In this document: piece after piece, positions 1 through 12,400 of the stretch
Numbering within the stretch: the stretch's first letter is position 1
Layout: every line of letters starts with the position of its first letter
From: Heliopora coerulea
Taxonomy: Eukaryota; Cnidaria; Anthozoa; Scleralcyonacea; Helioporidae
Assembly: GCA_030142905.1 (NCBI GenBank)
Contig: JASJOG010000246.1
Span: 372,001-436,000, forward strand
Direction of reading: 5' to 3'
Length of the DNA: 64,000 nt
Translations under genes and position numbers: made by a program
Notes under the pieces: model-generated
The model's database searches: none
What the model saw: the letters and a program-made list of their open reading frames with translations, nothing else
Told to the model about the DNA's origin: nothing

Positions 1-177
1 AATAGACGAAATCTTTGGTGTCCGCGGTGAACTTCCAGTCTCTGACCTTTGTACCCTTCCAAAATTCGTGCATGAAATTTTGGGGCTTGCTGATAAGGTG
101 AGGCCAAAAGTTGAAAACATTAGAAGCCGTTAGATTTTTAGTAGAATGACTGGACGTTTCACACAGGATTGGAACTT
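1..177. repeat. Dispersed repeat, copy 1
   Basis: This stretch is repeated with roughly 88% identity at 15201-15376, starting at the same base in both places. Read forward it is open for about 43 codons, and read backward it is also open in the second copy. Differences fall at all codon positions, so I cannot tell which strand, if either, was coding. The window edge cuts this copy. It is probably a fragment of an interspersed element I do not recognise. Confidence 0.75.
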
Positions 178-1743
178 GACGATATTACCGCTGAAGATAT
201 GCTTGGTTTTAATCGCTTGAATTTAAAGTTGAACCTAAACAGCCATTAGGTTCAACTCATGAGACGTTTGGCGTCTGAACTGGGCCTTAATCCTTTGATT
301 GAGCGCTTTTCTCGTCCAAGCTCGAGTGAACAGTGAGATCGATCGTTGTACGCAAATCATCATCACTTGATGATGGACAAGTTGAATTTGCTTTCATCTT
401 CTTTTCGTTTTCGATTATACATACAAGTCTGTCCTTTACTTCTTTGGCCTTTTCCCCATTTAAGGACCTTGTTCCTGAAGCCGTTTACCAACGCATGACC
501 AATTCGCTGGATTCACACGATTTTATTCCACCTCCCGGTGAGGTCCTCGTCACTGTCGAAATCGGTTGGTTGTTTACGAAATCTTTAATGCCTTCAAAAG
601 TCCCTGGCCATTTAATATGTCTCTTATCTGACATTGCTAAGCAATCTCCAGGTCAAGCGGATTCATTATTCGAACTGGCGATAGAATTGAGAAGTACTTT
701 AGTTGTATTCGGTAGACTTTCACTAGAGCTAAACTTAAACGGACTTCCGTTTTCGCACAGCAATAACCAGACTGTTGTGGTGGGTATGCTTAAAACGGAA
801 GTGATGAGTAAATGAAAGTTTCTTTCATAAGGGAACAAGAACACAATTCATGATAACAAGGCAAAAGAAAGAAGAGATGTTTTCCATGCCTAGTTTTTTA
901 AGGTAAAAATGCTAATGCATACTTAATTCAAACGCTAAAGTTCCGTCTTGTAACTTGTGTTTTCATTGGTCTATATGTCACAACAGTATGGTAAATTAAA
1001 CATTTAAAATACTATGGCAGAGCTGACAGACTAGTTAGCTAGCAAATATAGACGTTAACCGACCTAAAAGGACTCTTCACTAACGTAGTCGTTTGTTTTT
1101 AATTGGATCCAAGATTTGGTGTGAAACCAGATCAGATCTTTCTTGTTTCTAACAACTGTGGCAAGAACGTCTCATATATGAATGTAAATAGGGATACAAA
1201 TAGAGTTCTTCTACTTATTTCTAAACTTCATAGAACTTGTTTAGTAGACTGTAGAAACTTCCTTTGGAACATTTTTACACCAGCTGTTTCAAGGTGAGTC
1301 GATTAATACACATAGCAGTACGATAGGGACCTAATATACGTTTTATATAATTCTTGACCGATAGACACTGGTTAAGGACTAGCAAGTTCGCTTAAAAAAA
1401 CAGTTTCAAAAACTGAATTGTTTCCTCGTTCGCGGTTACACAGAAAATTGGATAAGAATAATTAGTTTTTCCATTGAAATGATGGAGGTATAAGTTAATT
1501 TACCATCATAGAAGGTGAACGCTCGACAACCGCATAGTCATTCAATAACGCTGTTATGGTTACCACTATAGGTTTGATTATTACTGTCTTTGGTTTGATA
1601 TTTTTACCAATCTTGTACAAGAGTATTTATCCCGGTACATTTTTTGTCATATCGCGAGGGGACAAAGAGCCTCCAGTTACTGTTCTAGTTCCAGTCTTGA
1701 CGTTCTTGAGGTTAAATTTTGATCTATTCTGTAGGTCTTGACG
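178..1743. other. Upstream region, no supported gene
   Basis: I see no recognisable gene here. A 160-codon open frame at 333-815 resembles no domain I know, and its amino-terminal part is low-complexity aromatic and serine sequence. Short frames at 1103-1297 and 1556-1741 have no supporting features. The stretch just before 1744 should contain the promoter and 5' UTR of the lectin-receptor gene, but I see no clear TATA box or initiator. Confidence 0.4.
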
Positions 1744-4700
1744 ATGTTCACTCTTATTTGTGTACTGTTCATCTGTACACGTTTCCACTCATTAGGTAAG
1801 TATTAATTCTCATAGTGTGAAGCCTCTCAAGCGACTTCCTCAAGTAGCCGAGTGATTCACGACTCTTGTATACAGGAGGCCTTTAAAAAACGTTTCTATA
1901 TATGTGAAGAGAGGAAGATATTTTTCATATATATAAATATGATACTAAACCGCTCACAGCATCTAAGACCCAGTTAACACGATACCGGTACGAAACTGCA
2001 CCGATATCAAAATATCACGGTACGAACCTGTTCACACGATACCGGTAGAGGTACAGTTTCATTACGGATTCACATTACGGTTTCAAATCGTTACGGTTAG
2101 CATTACGGTTTCATGCTTTTTCATATCGGTACCGTGTGAACGCAAGGCCTAAGCGTAATAATTTCGTTACGGTTTTATTTCGTACCGGTATGGTGTAAAT
2201 GTGGTCTAAATTGCAGTTTTCGATAGTATTGGCTTTTACCGGAAACCGTGGACTCAAAATTCGCCACCTGCTTTTGAAGTTGATATCATCGGCCCACCCA
2301 CACATTGACCTTCGAGTGATTTTTCGATCAGCTTGCCGTTTGTCACATTTATTTTTGTAATAGTGTAAGTTGTTTCAGCGAGAAATTTTTTGCAAACATA
2401 TCTTTCTCTGGTGATGTTGCTTTGTAAAGTGACGAAACGTTAGTTGTTATTGAAGTATTTTGAAAATATCCTGATGTGTTTATGTGCGACATGTCGTTCC
2501 TTAAGATTATTTGCTGGGCAATAATTTTTATTACCAGACTTCGGTTTCCGCCTGGTATTTCAATCGCCGAGATCTTAACAAAGTTCCCAAAGAAGTGATA
2601 AACTCTCATTTAACATTTTCTTTCCTGTACCTTGATGATATTGAACTAAAACGCCATTTTTTGTCTCCCCTTATTAATTTATTCTTGCTCACTATCATAG
2701 AGTTAAAACCAAACAAGTTACGTAATCTAATTATCTGATGGACACATCCACATACAGGCGGAAATTGTTTTACAACAGTCCTAGAGTAGGCGGGTTACAC
2801 GTCATGGACGCGCTTTCCGTTCATCTTTCCCACGCAACGTTGGTTCTGTTTTTGAGGAAAGCGAAAGTTACGTCGGAAGACAAAAAAGTGAGATAACTTG
2901 AGAAAACGCTACAACGTAATTTGTGGCTTACATTATTTGTAGGAGACCATTTGACTTGGTAATTGAGAGTTTCACCAGAACAAACAAGGCCTGGGTCGAC
3001 TATGGCGAATTTTATCATATTTTGCTTTTATAGACAAAATAATGATCCTCCATAGGCTATGTTAAGCGAAGTGTAAAATCAATAAAGTTGATACACTGCC
3101 AAAACTTAAATGAGTAAAAAAGTAATGCTTCGAACGAAGATCCTTCATCAGAATGTAGCATGTTGAAGACGTTAGTTCTTTCGAAACGTCATGTTTTGTT
3201 TTTTGTTTTCCTTTTAGTACACGTTTTTCATAATAGTACTCTTTTTTCATCGATTTTTAGCTTTCTACCCAGTGTTATAGACCGAATTGGCACACGTTTA
3301 TCTTCACCTGTTACCACACTTAGGGGGCCCAAAACCTTAATACTACTCCCCCCTGAATTATCAACCCTTCAGCACGGCACTGAGTGACAAAGTTATTTCT
3401 CCAGCACAAGAGCGAAAGACGTAAAACGTTTGACATATGTAAACATCGTACTTGAGGGTTTTACTTAAATGTAAGTTGTTCGCAATTCATTGGGTAACTA
3501 AAATTCCCCTTTTAGAGAACCCTTTACATTTTTTTCTCTGATAAATTGATAACTTGCAAATCCACTCATCTTAAGTGTCAACCTTTGCTTGTATTTCCTA
3601 CTAATTTTCGTTTTTTAAATTTTATTATATGTACTAGTTGGCTCTTTAAATGTTTCAAATTTTAGATGGTTGTCCTGACTGCTGGGTTGCCATGTTTTCA
3701 TCATGCTACTACTACAGCAACGAAACAATGACCTGGAGCAAAGCAAGGTCCAAATGTCGAAGCTTTGGTGCCGACTTGGCAGTGCCGGAGAGCGCAGAGG
3801 AAGATAATGCGATATGGGAAGTCGCCAAACAGACAAGATTGAATGGATGTGGTCCCTATATTGGTATCAGAAGACGCAGAGATCATAACTTCTATACAGT
3901 GTACAGGAAGAAACTAAACTATACGAACTGGAAATCAGGAGAACCAAATGAAATGAAAAATTTATCACGGAACTGTGTGAATTATTGGCACACAGATGGC
4001 ACTTGGACACACACCTCTTGTGCAAAGTCGTCCAGCTTTATTTGTGAGCTTTCTGCAAGTAGGTTTTGGCCTTTCTTTTTTCTTTTTTTTTTCATCCATA
4101 GTGATAATTAAGGCATCAAGCTGGAAGATTTTTGTATCTCGGCTATACCTTCACAACGTTTTAATTTTTTTGGCTCCAGCGGGTTATTGTAAAAGGCATT
4201 ACGCTAATTATGAAGCATCACGAATTTGGTAGGTGCGATAAAATAATACTGCTCACGTCTCGGTTTTCGTGAACTGTCGACTTGTCGTCGGCAGTGGAAA
4301 GCCAGGCTTTGATGTGAAGTAGGTTAGGTGGATCGAGAGAAAATACCATCACGAAAAGCGTTTATGAGCAAATTAAATGGTATGACGAAGCGGCAGAAAT
4401 ATCATAAACAGCCTATCGAACGGGTCGTGGAGTAATTTGAACCTTTCTATTGGGGGGAGCCTCAATGGCACCTTTTTGGGGAGACCCAACGTTTCGTGGG
4501 GCGCCAATATTTAGTACAGATTATAAAACTCTATGAATAACTAATAATATATATAATAATACTGTTTATAGTGTTCAGTTGTACAGTTTTGAGGGATCAG
4601 AGGATCATCTTATCCACTTGCATGCAGCAAAATTTCTCTAATTTGATATTGCTTAAGGATTACATTGCTCTCTGAGGTCAGATGGGCCTTGGGGTAGCCC

Positions 4701-6245
4701 CTGATTAATTTTAGGCGGACTGGAACCCCCGGCCAACCCGACCATTACGCCATTGCTACCTGGAAGCGACATGCCAGGCAAACGACGGTAAGTTAGCAAC
4801 ACGTTCGCTCAACGTTGCAGAAAGGTAGATATAATGGGGGCGAATCTGATATTGAATTACTTTTAGGATACTATTAATCCATCAATTTTATCATAAAAGG
4901 CCATAATTCTGACCTTTTAATGAGGAGACGTGACATAATTTCGTCTAATTTTGTAATGTTTGTGTTTTTACAATACAATTCAGTATTAACTACAATAGGT
5001 ATTAATCGTGCAGGTGACTTGACTCGAATTTGTAACGTGACCCCGACTAACTCATCAAACAGCAGTATTGATGCTACCTCTGACCTAAACTGTGAGGTAA
5101 GATCTTTACGTGTCCATGTATCTGTGAAGTTTAGCTCGCTTTGTTACTTTTTGTTTTGTCTTATCTTCAAAATGCTTTTGTTTTCTTGAACATAAAATCA
5201 CTGAATGACTAGGAAAACAATTTAACACTTTCTAGTCTCTTGGGAGACACAACATCGAAGCATGAAGCGTAAGCTCAAGGTGCCGTTCAACAGCTTGTTT
5301 TCTCTATACTGGATATAATAACGAATGAAATAGAACGAAAGAACGAGGTATTCCGTTGCTATGTTACAGCTGGTGAGGACATTACATCTAAGTAAACTAT
5401 TTCTCATAGAGATTACAGATTTACGGAATTGCCAAGATATTTTATGTAGAATATGCGGGCGAAGTTTTTTGTTTGGAGACGTAATATTATGACGTCAAAC
5501 TAATGTCGTCAAAACTATAATTTTCAATATTACTAACATAATTAGATATTTTGAAAGTCATTGAATTAGACGTGTAACCTATGGAAAATCATGCATGGAA
5601 TTTATTCTGTAATCAAATTTTAACGAAGTTGTTACAATTTCAGGGCATTTTCAAGGCGTTTGTTTGTATAAAAAGGTCGATAAAATCCATACATATTTTG
5701 GGGCAACCAGTCCAGATTCTCGTACAATTTAAAAAATCGACCTTGTAGAAGTACAAAAATTATAGTTTTCCTTCTTACAATGACTTCACGATGACTGTAC
5801 GACAGCCTTTTATTAAACACCCGAACTTTACGCACAAAGTACCAGATACTAGTTGTTGTAGTTTGTTTTCGAAGCGCTTTGAGTGTTCATGTTGATTTAG
5901 CTCTCCTACGTAATTCATTGAAGAATTTCTGTGAAACTCAATACGTCCTAAAACACTTGAAGTTAAATCAACCTGTTGAAAATTATTGAACTTAACAACA
6001 ATCAATGACAAAATTAGTTGAAAGGTATAAATAAGAAGAGCTCGGGAAGCAGCGGGTGTTCGGGTGTCCAAACACCTGTACTTTCTGGACTGCGGGTGTC
6101 TAACAGAAGCAGGACATCCACGATACTTTAGCCAAAAACATGATTGGTGTTGTTGCTGCGAGTTACATTTCTTTTTGTACAGACAAGTATTTTACATGTT
6201 CCGATAAAGTGACGTGTTAACAAACCACAAACCTAGAATATAAAT

Positions 6246-6293
<48 letters not shown>

Positions 6294-6389
6294 GGACATT
6301 TGAGTCGCCTATATAATGTAGGCTATTCCATCTTGCTCATCAGCACTACACTGATGAGGCTCAATAGGCCGAAACGGTTCCGTCTGTAG

Positions 6390-6462
<73 letters not shown>

Positions 6463-9400
6463 TTAAAGACCGAGTAAGAGTGCTTTATCGGGATTTAAAA
6501 CATAAGGCGATAGCCGAGTGTTTTAGATCCGATAAAGCACAAACTGCGAGTTTTTTAGATGTCTTCTAAAATGAACCTCATAATACGCTAATTTGCGAAG
6601 AAATTTGCTAATTTGAAGCCAATTTATTTTATGTGTGTGCTTTTCTAATGAATTATTAATGGTATTTTAATCTCATTTATCATTCATTCATTTATCATTT
6701 AAGGATAATTATTCTCACCATTACAGTTTTACGATGTTTATCCGTGTTCTGTAGGTACCAGAAAATAAACACAGACCTTTCAACATTATTATACTCGTTG
6801 GTTATTCAATATCCTTGGTTTCTATGACTCTCATCATCCTTATACAAGTTTGCTTTTGGAAACAACTCAAATCAAGCCGCTCTGAAGCGTTGATAAACTT
6901 GTGCGTAGCTATTGCGTTTAGTAATATCCTAGCTATCCTGAGAGCAGTTATAACTAATAATTTGGTAAGTATCCTTTATAGTGCTTCTTATTTTAGCGTC
7001 CCATTTCAACAAATCATTACATACATCGGATTTGTTATTCCAAGCGTTGCATTAGATAATTGATAACCATTTCTATATGTCTATGTATATCTATTTGTAG
7101 ATACTGTTACTTTTACTGTTACGGTTACTGTTTTGTTACTTTTGCTGTTGCTGTTGCTGTTACTGTTACTGTTACTGTTGCTATTACTGTTGCTATTACT
7201 GTTGCTGTTACTGTTACTGTTACTGTTACTGTTACTGTTGCTATTACTGTTACTGTTGCTGTTACTGTTTCTGTTACTGTTGCTGTTACTGTTACTGTTG
7301 CCGTTGCTGTTATTGTTGCTGTTGCTGTTACTGTTGCTGTTACTGTTGCTGTTATTGTTGCTATTGCTGTTACTGTTGCTGTTACTGTTGCTGTTACTGT
7401 TGCTGTTATTGTTGCTATTGCTGTTACTGTTACTGTTACTGTTGCTGTTATTGTTGCTATTGCTGTTACTGTTACTGTTGCTGTTACTGTTGCTGTTGCT
7501 GTTGCTGTTACTGTTACTGTTACTGTTGCTTTTACTATTGCTGTTGCTATTACTGTTACTGTTACTGTTACCGTTACTGTTACTGTTGCTGTTGCTGTTA
7601 CTGTTACTGTTGCTGTTGCTTCTACTGCTACTATTACTATTATTTTACTGCTTTTGTTACTATTACTGTTGATATTACTGTTGCTGTTACTGCTATTGCT
7701 GTTGTTGCTGTTACAGTTATTGTTGTGGTTATCATTGTTTTGTTTTTTTTTTTTCGCAGATTATGTGTAAAGTAGTAGTCCCATTTTTCCATTACTTTCT
7801 GTTATCAGTTTTTGGATGGATGTTGTGCGAAGGCATTATTTTATATATCTTAATGGTGCAAATCTTCCGCGTCATTCGAAGAATTCACTGGAAATTATTC
7901 AATATTATAGGCTGGGGTGAGTAATTTGAGGGTGAACGTCATCTTGGCAGTAAACATGTCATTATTTAAGAAGCTGCGGAGGACTGAATATTAGCGTCCT
8001 GTATTGTCGCAGATGATTCTTCCCTCTGGCATATGTACCGAACTAATAAGTGCATAACCAGTCTTAGCTCTGAAAACTGTAAGTTTCAAGCTTATCAGTT
8101 GAAGTTTTCTTGCAGCTCGTTAGTTATGTCTCCATAGATTTAAAATTTTTGATTCAGATTTCTCTTCAAAGAAAAGATGTTGAAATCTGAAACGTTCCCT
8201 AAGTGTTCATTTAATGTCCCTCCTGCAATTGTATTTGACTTTCTAAAGGCAATGGTCAACAAATAGATAACATCCAAAAACATGAACATTTAATTGGTAT
8301 GATGGAGTTAAAATTAAGAATACCAATTGCCTTTTTTGTCATAGGCCTACCTGCTGTGGTCGTCGCCATTACTCAAGGAGTCACTCAGTCGAACATTTCT
8401 GGCAAACGATGTTGGTATAGAAATGAAAATAAATTGAAATGGGCATTCTACGGACCAGCCTACGTTGTTATGGTGGTGAGCCTTTTATTTCTTTACACAC
8501 AAAGTTGAGCTTTGTTGTGCAGTTGTTGCCTGTCTAGCTTTCTTTCTTCCGGTCAAAGTAATTTTGGTAATGAGCAAGTACTTATTTACAGGACAACTAT
8601 CGCTAATACCGTGTTAAGATTTAATTTTCTGTCGTTTGTCCTTGTATCTTGATTCATTTGTTTTAGTTCAAATCTGGCAATTACCTTTTGAGGAATTTGT
8701 GATTAAATGTCCCTGAAAGCCTTGGGAGGGTTTGTGGAAGTCGAGAGGGTGGTCAGCTGGAGAAACTTTTACAGAGCTTCCAAAGTTTGAGATGATATTT
8801 AATCACTAATTTCCCACGATTAATACGATAATTACTGAATTAATATTTATTTAATGCTTAACCCTTTCCTGTCCAAGAGGTCGCCCCTTGACGAGCAAAA
8901 TCGTCTGGCCTTAACCAGAGTAAAATCAAAAAGTCGGATAGGGAATGGAAAAGAGTCAAATTTTTTTTTTTTACATTTTGTTTTTCCCTCATACGTTCTG
9001 ATGAGAAAATGATGTCCGGTTATTCATGCTAATTAGGGGTAAAATTAAAAAATCCAGTCTTTGAGGAGAATTTGGAAATTAAATTCTCCCCTTACGAACT
9101 GCGAAAACAGAGGTAATCATGGTACTACCAGCTTAAAACATCATTTAAACCATGAGTCAGTATGAACTGTCCTCACTTAATGTCCGAGCGAGAGGTCAAC
9201 ACCGGCGAAATGTCGGACCGATGTTTTTCGATGCAGACCAAGATGAGCGCTAGAAGGCGAGGTCCGCCCAGAAAACATAAGTCCACTATTTTACCCGTAC
9301 AGAGAGTGCAAGCGAAGGTCAATGAGTGGTTTGTTGTGTAGCTTTACTGAAATGTTATCGAAAATTAGTAAGGTACGGTACAAGTCGTTACGTTTTATTG

Positions 9401-12400
9401 AAGTTTTATATTTTAATTGTGAACAATTGAGAAGTGTAAGAATGTAGCATAATTTTTTATTCTGCAAGCTGTGATTGATTGTTTGCAAATGCTGATCTAT
9501 TATTAGAATTTCACCCTGACCAACGAAAACCACAGCGACTATACAAAACTTATTTACGAGGTGGTATACAGAGTTAGTTATACTCGCTACAGCCCTCACC
9601 TGCCAAAATGAAACTCCAGTGATAAACCAGTTCAAGTAAATGGAAGTAAATTGGAAGTAAATACAAATTACTTAGAACAAATCTGTTACTCCTTTTCAAA
9701 AAGATTCTATTTTTGAAAAATTCATACGTCCCTTTTTATCTCAAACTGACTGAAACTAACTGATTTTTATACACTTAGGAATATTCCAACAGATGTAATA
9801 AACGTTAAATGAAGAGTTAAGTTTATCTTACAAGTTACGGATTCACGCTTCTTTTTTATTTCAAAAGAGGCTAAGGAAGTTTGCAATGTTTAACAAGCTT
9901 CTCGAACGTTCCACGCAAGCGTCTGACAAGAAAAAATATACTTGAAAACCGGGCTTTCATTTTTCATTTCATAGGCTAACATTGTGGTACTTGTTTTTGT
10001 TATTCGTGCCGTGTTGAACACAAGGAAAACAAGAACAAAAAGTCTCACAAACAGAATGAAAACTGGAGTAAGAGCGTCAGTGACAATCCTGCCTCTTCTC
10101 GGCTTACCTTGGGTGATCAGTTTGATAGAATTCAGCAAAGAAGTTAAGACAATATACTACCAATATGTTCTGGGCATTGTCGTTTCACTTCAAGGGATAT
10201 TGATATTCTTATTACACTGCATTTTGGACAAGAAGGTAAGAATACATGATTTAGAATTGGAACAGGTTGTTTTCGACTGTTACATTGCAGACTCTTTGAC
10301 AATTATTCCTCGACGGTGAAGTGAATATTGTCGAATAATCCCCAAGACGAAGTCGAGGGAATTATTGAATAATATTCACTGAGCCTGAGGCAAATAATTG
10401 CTTTAGTATAATTTGATTATTTGAAAGGAAGTAGCGAACTAGCACTTTTAAAATCTGCTCGGTAACAATTACTATGGTGGCTGCCATCTTGCTTCTGAGC
10501 CTTCACCTGCAGGTGATAGTTACGTGACAATCGTCACGCGCCGAGAACATTCCAGAATATTCAAACTTCTCTTAGTTTTTCCTTAGTAATACCGCTCACT
10601 CATGCTGACATTGTAATTCTGCTGACTCACGCTAATGTAAGAGCTTTTTAGGTTACTTGAGTTATGAACACTGTCATGATTGCTACTAAATATAGTGTTT
10701 TAGGTTATTTTAGAAATTACGTAAATTACGTCATAGTTTACGGACAGACTATAAAAGCGCGACTTGCTTCGACCCTCGGTGTGTTGTTTTGTGTGCTCAA
10801 GATCGTTACCTGTATTCAAGTCTCGTTGGTGTAATATAAGGAGTTAACAGTTGTGGTTGGAACGCTTTACTGGAGGAACTTTCATCTTTTATCACCGCTG
10901 GGTTGTCAGAGTCGCAAGCTTAAAAGTGTCAAGAAGACAGATAAGCTTTCGACATTTTTAGTTGTTATCTTAGCTCTTTAGTTTCTTTTCTCGTTTGTAA
11001 ATAAATCCTTTCATTTCTTATTACAAGTCAGTAACAGTGATTATTGAGATTTATGACGTAAATTTCCAGCCAATCACCACGCGGGGTCTTCGATAACCAC
11101 CTGTGTAATTATACTAATACTTGATATTGGCTATCACTGATTGATATGTCATGAATGGTATAGAGACAATCACTTGAAAAAAAAAGTTTCAAGTTACGGC
11201 AACCGTTGTGTTCCTCCATCACTGATGCATGATTCTTGTTTAAATTATCCTTGTAGTGTTAGGAATAGAGTCATGTGCACAACATGGTTTCGAATCCACA
11301 AGTTAGTTTTCCAAGGACTACCAAAATAGCAGGAATCCGAAGGACGAGCACTATTTAGACCTTCGAAAAACTCACGAGTGCGTGTTTTCCCCAAATACGC
11401 GAGAAACTATGCTATCACCAATTAATGATAAACATGAAAAAATTAGTACAGTGCCAAACAAAGGCAATTCAGTGCAAATTACTGATACATTTTTTTCTGT
11501 GCTGTGTTATTATTACTGTAATAAAGAATAAATAAAAGAATTGATAGATATAGTTCCAAGTTGATGACGTGTTTATCGGACGATATTATGAACATACGTC
11601 GTGAATATCAAACTAAAACACTTTGACGTAAAAAAACAAAAACAAGAATTATTGTTAAAGTGGCAAAATTACTTTCAGTTTGTACTAAACTTCATTCTAG
11701 ACACGAGATGTCATTCAAGCGCGTATCTTCAAACGAAACACGTCTCCGAGAACCGTTGGAAAAAAGAATTACTCATCCCCCAGGGAAAACAGTGAGTTTG
11801 AAAATGATTTATGACGTGTGTAATTAATGATTGACCAAAGTTCCGTTTACTGATATTAAGATATTTTATCTGTATTTTGTTTTAATCCTTTCCAGTCCGT
11901 ACCCGACTTTTTAATTTTACTCTGGTCAACGCCAGACAATTTTACTCGTCAAGGGGAGACGTCTAGTACAGAAAAGGGTTAAACCGCATATTAAATGTGA
12001 TATACCCAAAACTCATCTCCTTCCTCACTCCCTCTTTCTCAGTCCAGCTCTCTGTCCCCTCCCACCCATTCATCCATCTACCCTACATCCAGCCAACAAC
12101 CCAACCATCCACTCATCCATTCGTCCGTACGTCCTTCATTCCATCTATTTGTCCATCCACTTGACCATATATCCTCTTATGTTTTATTTATTTATTTGTT
12201 CATTTGTTCATATGTCTATTTTTTTTATTTGTTTATTTGTTTGTCAATTTTATTTAATTTTTCTTTGTTCACTAATTTCTCTCTGTTTCCCATCCTCTGT
12301 GTATGTATTTACTTCTACTTCACTTTTACTTCTTTACTTCAACTTTTACTTTTACTTTCACTTTTACTTTTACTTTCACTTTTATTTTTACTATCAATAA

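Noticed and set aside
333..815. 160-codon frame as a gene
   Set aside because: No domain, signal or splice evidence; kept only as a note in the upstream region.
4180..4787. Extra exons of the lectin receptor
   Set aside because: Splice borders are good but every combination leads to a stop before or in exon 3.
7060..7770. Long open frames of Val/Thr/Ala and poly-Leu
   Set aside because: Both arise from the 3-bp period of the GTTACT/GTTGCT tract in an intron; no start context, domain or splice support.
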